13,522 nt of DNA, from positions 1 to 13,522 of the forward strand of contig PJAB01001581.1 in assembly GCA_002887195.1 (NCBI GenBank). The letters are read 5' to 3'. How positions within the stretch are numbered: position 1 is the stretch's first letter; each line of letters begins with the position of its first letter. Origin of the DNA: Chrysochromulina parva. Lineage: Eukaryota > Haptophyta > Prymnesiales > Chrysochromulinaceae. Below the pieces are notes generated by a model. That model ran no database searches. It saw nothing but the letters and a program-made list of their open reading frames with translations, and was not told the origin of the DNA. Positions 5,571 through 12,800 of the stretch are shown here, piece after piece. Both the position numbers and the translations under genes were made by a program.

Positions 5571-7973
5571 ATGTCCCTCGCCCCTCCCTCCGAGCTCGCG
5601 GGCGTCAAGGTTTACAACCTGTCGTCGGTGGGCAAGGCGCTGCCGGCGTGGGTCACTGAGAGGCGCAAGAATGCGTCGGTCAACAGCAAGAAGCGGCGTG
5701 GCCGTGTGCAGGACGAGCGCATCGAGATCATCCAGGACCTCTTCTTCCCGACAACCTCAGGCCGTGTCAAGATAAGCCGCGACGGCTCGACGATGATGGC
5801 AACGGGCGGCTATCCGCCGATGGTGCGCGCGTACGAGCTGCGCGAGCTGTCGCTCAAATTCACGCGGAACTTCGAGTCCGACGTTGTGCAGTTCCAAATG
5901 CTCTCGCCGGACTGGAAGAAGGCCGTCTTCCTGCTCGCCGACCGCAGCATCGAGTTCCACTCGCAATTCGGCAAGCACCACGTGACACGCATTCCGCACC
6001 ACGGGCGTGCGATGGCCTACCAGCGCGAGACATGCGACCTGCTGCTCGGCGGCGTCGGCGGCGAGCTCTACCGGCTCAACCTCGAGCGCGGCTCGTTCCT
6101 TGCGCCGCTGCAGACGGGAGCCTCGGGCCTCAACGTGCTCGCAGTGAACCCGACGCACGGCATGCTCGTGGTCGGCACGCAGGACGGGCACGTGCAGTGC
6201 TGGGACCCGCGCCAGCGCTTGCCGCTCGGCACATGCTCGCCTTTTGACGCGCCCGAGATAGCGCGCGCGGCGGCCGCGACGCACGGGTTGATCGACCCGG
6301 GCGCGCCCGAGGGCGAGCGCGAGCTGCTGCCGGCACCACGCGAGGTGACGGCGCTGCGCTTCGACGCGCGCGGGCTGCAGCTCGCCGTGGGCACCTCGAC
6401 TGGCCACGTGGCCCTCTACGACCTGCGCCGCGCCTCGCCGCTGCGCATCAAGGATCATCAGTATGGGCTGCCGATCGTAGACATCAAGTACCACTCGATG
6501 ACCGGGCACGTGGTCTCTTCGGACGCGAAGAGCATCAAGATCTGGGAGCGCGAGAGCGGCAAGACGTACACGAGCATCGAGCCCGCCGCGGACGTTAACG
6601 ACGTCGCTCTCTACCCCGACAGCGGCATGATCTTCGCGGCGCTCGAAACCGAGCGGCTGGGTGCCTATTTCGTGCCCTCGCTCGGCCCCGCGCCGCGTTG
6701 GTGTCACTTTTTGGACAATATCACGGAGGAGATGGAGGAGGCGCCGACGAGCCAGGGGCTCTACGACGACTATAAGTTCGTCACGCGAGAGGAGATAGAG
6801 AAGCTCGGCCTCGCCGCCCTCCTCGGCACCACGACGCTCCGCCCGTACATGCACGGCTTCTTCGTCGATGCGAAGCTGCATGCCAAGGCGGTGAGCCTCT
6901 CGCAGCCGTTTGCGTACGAGCAGTGGCGCAAGCAGCGGCTCGAGGAGAAGCTCGCCGCCAAGACCGCCGGGCGCATCGCCCCTGTCCTCAAGCCCAAGGT
7001 CAAGGTGAACGCCGAGCTCGCCGAAGATTTGCGAGCGCCAGCCAAGAAGCGTTCGTTCGGTTCCAAGGGCGACGAGAGCGAGGTGCCCAAGGGCGCGCTG
7101 CTCGACGACTCGCGCTTCGCCAGCCTGTTCACCAACCCCGACTTTGCGATCAGCCGCGACTCGGAGGAGTACCAGGCGCTTCATCCGCACGCCAAGGAGC
7201 TCAACGACGCGCGCGCCTCGCGCCTCAAAGCGGCCCGGGCGGAGGAGAGTGCGGACGGCGAGGACGACGACGAGGCGCGTGAGGAGGAGGAGGACCAGGA
7301 GGACCAAGAGGACCAGGAGGAGGACCAGGAGGAGGACGAGGAGGGCTACGGAGAAGAGGAGGATGAGCTCAGTGCCCTGCGCAGCAGCGCAAAGGTGGGC
7401 GGCAAGCGCGGCCGCGACGGCCACTCTAAGGCAGCCGCTCGACAGCCGGGCAAGCATGAAGCTCGTGGCGCTCGGGGCGGCGGCGGCAGCGACGGTGGTG
7501 GAGGCGGCAGTGGGGCCGCCGGTGGCAGCAGCGGGCGCGGCGGCGCGCCGCGGGACGTGCGCATGATCGGGCTGCAGCAGGACATTCTGCGTGGCTCTGT
7601 GGGCAGCGCGGCCGCGTCCGCCCTGCCTGCGACTGCAAGCTTCGGCGAGCGGCTCGCCGCCGGGGCCGCGAGCGCCGCGAGCGATCGCGCCTCCAGCGCA
7701 CTTGTCACTGGAGCTCGAGAGATGAGCTTCGTGCCGAGTGCAGCCACGTCGCCGGCCAGTAAAGGCGGAAAGGGTAAAGGCGGCAAGGGCCGCGGCGGCA
7801 AAGGGAAAGGCGGCAAGGGGCGTGGCAGCGGTGGCGGCGGCCGACCAAGCATGTCCAGCGGAGAGGACAGGCGAGGGATGGAGCGAGGCATGCTCGGGCC
7901 TGCCAAAGGGGGCGGCAAGGGCAAAGGACGAGGAGGAAAGGGTCGCGGTGGAGGGGGCCGCGGCCGACGATGA
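5571..7973 (+). CDS. NOL10: NOL10/Enp2-family nucleolar WD40 ribosome-biogenesis protein
   Basis: This 800-aa intronless frame matches the NOL10 (yeast Enp2) family from end to end. The family works in the nucleolus in the small-subunit processome during 40S ribosome assembly. The N-terminus shows the conserved block VKVYNLSSVGKALPAWVTER, then a WD40 propeller over about residues 45-400. Family signatures include SLKF, DRSIEFHSQFG, YRLNLERG, LYDLR, KDHQYGLPI, SGKTYTSIEP, LYPDSGM, LGPAPRWC, YDDYKFVT, YMHGFF and PFAYE. A NUC153-type segment follows near 512-535 (DDSRFASLFTNPDF). An acidic Glu/Asp/Gln tract lies at about 560-600. The tail has Gly/Lys/Arg repeats (GKGGKGRGGKGKGGKG near 730-755, and again near 780-800), which resemble nucleolar GAR-like tails. 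The start at 5571 is chosen because family similarity begins seven or so residues later and the 83 extra residues of the longer frame from 5322 are not NOL10-like. Family identity is strong. The tail is longer and far more Gly-rich than in animal NOL10. Confidence 0.93.
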   Translation: MSLAPPSELAGVKVYNLSSVGKALPAWVTERRKNASVNSKKRRGRVQDERIEIIQDLFFPTTSGRVKISRDGSTMMATGGYPPMVRAYELRELSLKFTRNFESDVVQFQMLSPDWKKAVFLLADRSIEFHSQFGKHHVTRIPHHGRAMAYQRETCDLLLGGVGGELYRLNLERGSFLAPLQTGASGLNVLAVNPTHGMLVVGTQDGHVQCWDPRQRLPLGTCSPFDAPEIARAAAATHGLIDPGAPEGERELLPAPREVTALRFDARGLQLAVGTSTGHVALYDLRRASPLRIKDHQYGLPIVDIKYHSMTGHVVSSDAKSIKIWERESGKTYTSIEPAADVNDVALYPDSGMIFAALETERLGAYFVPSLGPAPRWCHFLDNITEEMEEAPTSQGLYDDYKFVTREEIEKLGLAALLGTTTLRPYMHGFFVDAKLHAKAVSLSQPFAYEQWRKQRLEEKLAAKTAGRIAPVLKPKVKVNAELAEDLRAPAKKRSFGSKGDESEVPKGALLDDSRFASLFTNPDFAISRDSEEYQALHPHAKELNDARASRLKAARAEESADGEDDDEAREEEEDQEDQEDQEEDQEEDEEGYGEEEDELSALRSSAKVGGKRGRDGHSKAAARQPGKHEARGARGGGGSDGGGGGSGAAGGSSGRGGAPRDVRMIGLQQDILRGSVGSAAASALPATASFGERLAAGAASAASDRASSALVTGAREMSFVPSAATSPASKGGKGKGGKGRGGKGKGGKGRGSGGGGRPSMSSGEDRRGMERGMLGPAKGGGKGKGRGGKGRGGGGRGRR
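7240..7370 (+). repeat. GAG/GAC-rich coding tract (acidic run)
   Basis: GAGGACCAGGAG-type triplet repeats encode an uninterrupted acidic stretch in NOL10 containing repeats of EDQ and EEDQ. The same DNA creates the long leucine/valine-rich frame on the opposite strand, which is a shadow. Confidence 0.8.
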
Positions 7974-8235
7974 CACGACTCGTGAGAGAGCGGGCAAGAG
8001 GCAGAGAGCAGGGACAAGGGCGCCGCTACACGCTCTACGTCGCCGCTTGTCCCAGACAAGACTCAAGAGGGTTGAATGGATGCTCAGTGCACACGTTTTA
8101 GCGTTTTACACACATGCAAAGCCACGACGATGCTTGCGGCTCAGGGAAGAAAACCAGGAGGAGGGGCTGCTCCCCCCACAGGGGGAACGTGACTGTCCCC
8201 CCCCCACGGGGAAACGCAAAGGCCGGAGCAAAACC
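7974..8235. other. spacer between NOL10 and the methyltransferase gene
   Basis: 262 bp that must hold the 3' end of NOL10 transcription and the promoter and leader of the next gene. No coding sequence is supported. The frame that enters the methyltransferase is open upstream through this spacer, but its product there (basic, low complexity) does not look like protein. The start context at 8236 is AAAACCATGT. Confidence 0.5.
8171..8212 (+). promoter_or_regulatory. two C-run/G-run hairpins just before the methyltransferase start
   Basis: TCCCCC-CACA-GGGGGA (8171-8186) forms a six-pair stem with a four-base loop. A related sequence at 8196-8212 pairs TCCCC with GGGGA. They lie 24-65 nt before the ATG, so they would be in the mRNA leader if transcription starts upstream. 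A role in translation control is conceivable but unproven. Confidence 0.35.
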
Positions 8236-9212
8236 ATGTTCGCCACCACCGAGCACACACCTGTGCTGAAGGAGAATGTGCGCGTGCCGGCAAATCGCTT
8301 CGACCCGGAGACTTACGACCAGTACCTGACTTCCGTCTACGTCCTTTGGAACCTCCTCGACCGCATCATCCTGCGGCACCGCCCTGACCGGGGAATGCCA
8401 CAAATGCCGTATGGGTACATGCGATTGGTGCAGCTCCACAGCTACTCGCGCCTCGTGTGGAAGCGCGACGACGTGCGCACCTACTGTGAGACCGGCGTCA
8501 ATGGCGGCCACGGCACTGCGGCGATGCTTCTGGCCAACCCGCATCTCGTGACGCACTCGTTTGACCTCGGCATCCAGCCCTATTCTCGCGATGTCTTCGA
8601 TCTGCTCAAGCTCTATTTTGGCGAACGATTCAATCTGTACGTGGGGGACTCACACAGGACACTCCCGCAGTTTGCTGCCAACGAGAGCAACCACCGGCAG
8701 TGCGACGTGATCCTCATCGACGGCGACCACGGCGACGGTGCTTACGACGACATCCGTGATTTCAAGCCGTTGGCCGCGTGCCATGCCCACGTGCTCCTCG
8801 ACGACACGCTGCCCACTGCCGCCGGTGTGAATGCTGGGCCCCGCAATGCTATCAGACAGGCGGTGGCCCAGGGTATGATTAAAGTGGTGCGCCCGCCGTG
8901 GGAACCCGCCTCCCGCCCCGAAACCTGCTTCCTTTCTCGTCCGGTCTCCGACTGTGACCTTCAGCGCTCCCTCGACTGACCTCCGAAGCGCTCCCTCTCG
9001 GATCCTAGGTGCGAAACCACGGGTACAACGTGACCACGCGCGACAATCCGTGCCTGCGCGACAAGTTCGGTGGCCGGCCACACTGCTTCAACCCCTGGGG
9101 CTGGGCGATCGCTCGCTACCTCGATCGCTCATGCAAGGCGGAGAGCTCTGAACAGGCGGCACTGCGTGCCTCGTTGGAGAGGCGCCAGCCCGAACGACGG
9201 GATCGTGTGTAG
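8236..9212 (+). CDS. class I SAM-dependent methyltransferase (Methyltransf_24-like)
   Basis: Spliced as 8236-8886 and 9009-9212, giving 284 aa. SAM-binding motif I is ETGVNGGHGT at residues 85-94. A strand-2 acidic residue is D110 in HSFDLG. A conserved block VILIDGDHGDGAYDD spans about 158-172, where the DGDH resembles metal or substrate-binding residues in Methyltransf_24 and TylF-like enzymes. HVLLDD lies at 185-190. The C-terminal part in exon 2 continues the fold (VRNHGYN, NPCLRD, NPWGWAIARYL). This type methylates small molecules or sugars in several lineages; the substrate here cannot be inferred. Without splicing the frame stops at 8977-8979 after 247 aa, losing the C-terminal segment. 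No signal peptide is visible, so it is probably soluble. The start at 8236 is chosen because upstream in-frame codons give non-protein-like sequence. Enzyme class is confident; exact donor and substrate are less so. Confidence 0.8.
8887..9008 (+). other. methyltransferase intron (122 bp)
   Basis: The preferred donor is AAAGTG|GTGCGC and the acceptor GGATCCTAG|GTGCGA, phase 0, joining GMIKV to VRNHGYN. The acceptor is nearly forced because an in-frame TAG ends exactly at 9008. An alternative donor three bases earlier (AAA|GTGGTG at 8884) would drop one valine. The first five intron bases GTGCG equal the first five bases of exon 2. Confidence 0.7.
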
Positions 9213-9886
9213 AGCGTGGAGGTAGTGAAGTGTATGGAAAGCCGCGAAAGCATTACCCGTCATTCAATGCGAAATACACCCCGATCCCCTTCGACCCCGT
9301 CGGGGCGTCGGCGTGAGCCATGGCGTGAGCTTCGAGAGCGCCATCGTGGGCACCAAACGCGCAATTGCAAACGCGCCTTGGCGAGCACTCACCGCGCCGG
9401 CATGGGCACCATACGTGTCGTCATGGGCAACATGCGCGTCCTCGTTCGCAGATGAGCGCCGTAATGGGCACTTTTCGCGCCGTCATGGGCATCTAACGCG
9501 CCATCACGAGCTTCGTCACGAGTTCTACACGCGCCGTATTGGGCACCACACATGTCGTCATGGGCACCATACATGCCGTCATGGGCAACATGCGTGCCGT
9601 CGTGAGCACTTCACGCGCCGTCATGAGCGCAGAACGCGCCGTAGTGGGCACCAACCTGGTGCGGCGTGTGAGCATTCCGCGTGCCGTGCCCCGTGCTCGT
9701 CCGTCGATGCCCCCACCCGAGACGCCACCGTGCCCAGTGGATCTCACCAACCCGCTTATGCATGCCGCACGAGTACCGGATCCGGGCCTCGGTCCTGCGT
9801 GCCTTACAGTGGGACCGCCCTCTTGCCAACGGGTGGCATCTGCTGGCTTTTCGGTTGAGTCTGCTCATGCTTCGGATGGCCACAGC
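9213..9886. other. spacer upstream of the beta-helix kinase gene
   Basis: Beyond the minisatellite (9337-9655) I see no supported gene. Several frames are open here because the 21-bp unit is a multiple of three. The frame feeding the kinase gene is open from 9497, so its start could lie upstream of 9887, but the sequence between 9656 and 9886 (Pro/Ala/Arg-rich) has no recognisable domain. Confidence 0.45.
9337..9655. repeat. 21-bp degenerate minisatellite, about 15 units
   Basis: The consensus is close to CGCGCCGTCATGGGCACCAT plus A. Clean 21-bp units start at 9372, 9393, 9414, 9435, 9476, 9530, 9551, 9572, 9593, 9614 and 9635. A 14-bp partial unit lies at 9358-9371, a 20-bp unit at 9456, and an expanded 33-bp unit at 9497-9529. 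Copies differ by substitutions, so the array is old. Because 21 = 7 codons, it yields heptapeptide repeats in several frames (for example RHGHHTC-type and MGTIHAV-type on the plus strand). Confidence 0.88.
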
Positions 9887-12800
9887 ATGCTCAATCCCTG
9901 GCAGCTTGTGTGCTGGGGGTGCTTGCTGATGGCATCGCTCATGGCATGGCACCGTCGTTTCGCGAAGTCTCCTTGCTCTCGGCCACATCGGCCTCGAGAG
10001 AAGCAGGGCGTGCGCGGTGACCTCACTCTCCTTGCATTGTGCACCATGCTGCCCTGCACCGAGACCAGCGACGTTCCCGGGTTGAACCGAGGTCTGCAGC
10101 TCACGGTGCCCAGCCACCGCCGTGAGCTGCAGACCGCGGTGAGCACCAGCGCTGGCCTGACCAGCGCACTCGCCAACACCGCCGTAAGCCGCATCGTCCT
10201 TGCCTCCGGCACCTACAACCTCACCGCCGAGCTCAGCATCACCAGGAGCGTCATCCTTGAGGCGGCGGCGGGAGCCACAGTCACCCTGAACGCACAAGCG
10301 AGCTCCTCGAGTCCGCGCCGTGTGCTGAACATCAACCCGGGCTCATCGGGCGTCGTGCAGCTGATCGGACTCGGCATCACAGGAGGCTACACCGCCGCTG
10401 TGCGTGCTCATGTTTAAAACTTCCCATCGCCCTGATGGGAAAGTTGCTGACGTGCTTGCCCCGACTCACGCTTGCACAACTGCGGTCAACTACAGCCGGT
10501 GCGTGCCGCAGAGACCTTCAAAAGTTCCCATCGCCCCGATGGGAACATTGCTCACGTGCTGGTCCCGACTCACGCTTGCACAACTGCAAACGCTTGCACA
10601 GCCGTTTGTGCCGGGCGGCGGTGTCTATGTCAGTTCTGGCACAGTGACCATCTCTTCGTGCACCATAAGTGGGAACTCTGCTGGCTCTGTGCGTGCTCAT
10701 GTTCAAAAGTTCCCATCGTCCCGATGGGGAAATTGCTGACGTGCTTGCCCTGACTCACGCTTGCACAACTGCGAACGCTTCGGTCAACTATAGGGGGTGT
10801 GTGCCACAGAGACCTTGAGAATATTCCAATGCCCCGATGGGAGACTCACGTTTTGCTCGTTGTTTGCAGGGCGGCGGTGTCTATGTCGAGCAGGGTGGCA
10901 CAGTGGCAATCTCATCGTGCACGATAAGTGGAAACTCAGCTGGCCAAGTGTGTGCTCATGCTCTCAAAAGTTCCCATTGCCCCGATGGGAAAGTTGCTGA
11001 TGAGCTTGCCTCGACTCTCGCTTGCACAACTGCGGCCGACGCTTCGGTCAACAACAGTTTGTACGTGCCGCAGATACTTGAAAACTTCCCATCGCCCTGT
11101 GATGGGAAAATTGCTGACGCGCTTGCTTCGACTCCGCTTGAACAACTCTGTGGCCGACGCTCGGGTCAACTATAGTGCCAACAACTCTGTGTACGTGCCG
11201 CAGAGACCTGAAATGTTCCCATCGCCCAGATGGGAAAATGGCTGACACCCTTGCTGACACACGCTTGCACAACTGCGGCTGACACTCGTCAACTACAGGG
11301 GGTACGTTCCTTAGAGACCTCGAAGTTTCCCATCGCCCCGATGAGAATACGATGGGAAAAAGGCTGACGTGCTTGCCCGGACTCACGCTTGCACAACTGC
11401 GGCCAACACAGGCGGTGCGTGCCGCAGAGACCTTCAAAACTTTCCATCGCCCCCATGGGAGAATCACGTTTTGCTCGTTTTGCAGGGTGGCGGTATCATT
11501 GTCAAAGGCGCAGTTACCATCTTATCCACCATTAGTGGGAACACAGCTCCAAATGTGCTTGCTCATGTTCAAAAGTTCCCATCGCCCGATGGGAAAATGG
11601 CTGACGTGCTTGCCCCGACTCACGCTTGCGCAACTGCGAACGCTTTGGTCAACTACAGGCTGTGCGTGCCACTGAGACCTTGAATATTTCCCATCGCCCC
11701 GATGGGAGACTCACGTTTTGCTCGTTGTTTGCAGGGCGGTGGTGTCATAGTCATTCAAGGCACGGTGTCAATTGTGAACTCCCAGATCCACTCCAACACA
11801 GCTGGCGATGTGCGCGCTCATCTTCAACATTTCCCATCGCCCCCATATGGGAGATTCACGATTTGCGCGTTGTTTTGCAGGGCGGCGGTGTCTATGCCTC
11901 TACTGGCACTGTCTCAATCATCAACTCCCAAGTGTATTCCAATCAAGCTACCAATGTGCGTGCTCTTGCTCAAAAGTTCCCATCGCCCCGATGGGAAAAA
12001 TGCTGACGCACCTGCTTTGATTCTCGCTTTCCCAACTGCTGACGACGCTTCGGTCAACTACAGGGGCCCAATGTCTATGTTAGCAGCGGCCCCTGGACAT
12101 CCTGTGCATCGACCTGTCCACCGTTGGTGAGCTCCTGTGCAACGACCCTCACCGGCGTCTATGGCTCAGTCGCAACTTGCCCGGCGCCGCCGCCCTTGCC
12201 GAGCGACCCAACGGGCGTCATCATCGGCGTCGTCGTCGGCGTGATCCTCGCCCTCGCCCTCGCCCTTGTCATCCTGCACCGCCGTCGCCGCGATATGTGC
12301 CGCACCAGCGCCAACGGTAGGAGCGACTCGCACTCGTCCACGCCGTCCTCTGACAAGGTGGGCTCGCTCGCGCTCTCCGAGGGCGCGAGCGCCAGTGCCA
12401 AGGCACGCATGACGCGGGCGCAGGAGCTCCTCAAGGCTTGGGAGCTCGACGCGCGCGAGATCACGATCCTCGAAAAGCAGCTCGGCGAGGGCGGGCAGGG
12501 GGTCGTGGTGCGCGGCTTGTGGCACGGCATCGAGGTCGCCATCAAGCAGCCGCGGCTGTCAAAGGGGAGAAGCGGGAAGCAGAACGCCTTCGGCTCGACG
12601 TCGGCACTCGATTCGTACAACCAGGCGCTCCGTCGTGAGGTGCGCGCGCTCTCACGCGTGCGCCATCCGAATGTCATCAAGCTGTACGGCGTATGCTTAG
12701 GACCTGCACCGATGCTCCTGATGAGCTACGCACCGAGCGGCACGCTGCAGGACGCGCTCGACGACCACAAGTTCCAGACGCCCTTGGAAATGGTGCGGCT

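Larger units (their letters stand above)
10400..12063 (+). repeat. array of 13 intron-like repeat units interleaved with beta-helix exons
   Basis: Units, each beginning GT and ending AG, lie at 10400-10495, 10499-10601, 10689-10793, 10797-10869, 10948-11057, 11061-11175, 11191-11298, 11302-11411, 11415-11485, 11555-11658, 11662-11734, 11810-11880 and 11956-12063. Heads after exons read GTGCGTGCTCATGTTCAAAA; heads after another unit read GTRCGTGCCGCAGAGACC. All carry the TTCCCATCG...CGATGGGAA hairpin or a variant. Long tails contain GCTGACGTGCTTGC and GGTCAACTACAG. Short tails contain ACTCACGTTTTGCTCG and TTTGCAG. Seven unit-unit junctions carry spacers CCG, GGG, TTT, a 15-mer, GGG, GCG and GCT. 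Confidence 0.9.

Noticed and set aside
5757..8066. 769-codon open frame on the minus strand
   Set aside because: It is antisense to NOL10, whose identity is strong. Its Leu/Val/Arg/Ala-rich product is what the reverse complement of GC-rich and acidic-tract codons yields.
10400..12063. CRISPR-like array of regularly spaced hairpin repeats
   Set aside because: The repeats are intron units with splice signals between conserved in-frame beta-helix exons. The intervening segments are protein-coding and related to each other, unlike spacers, and the gene is eukaryotic.
10404..12130. Many short open frames through the intron array
   Set aside because: They repeat the same translated intron peptide and break at unit borders. 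Only the GGGVYV-type exon segments resemble protein.
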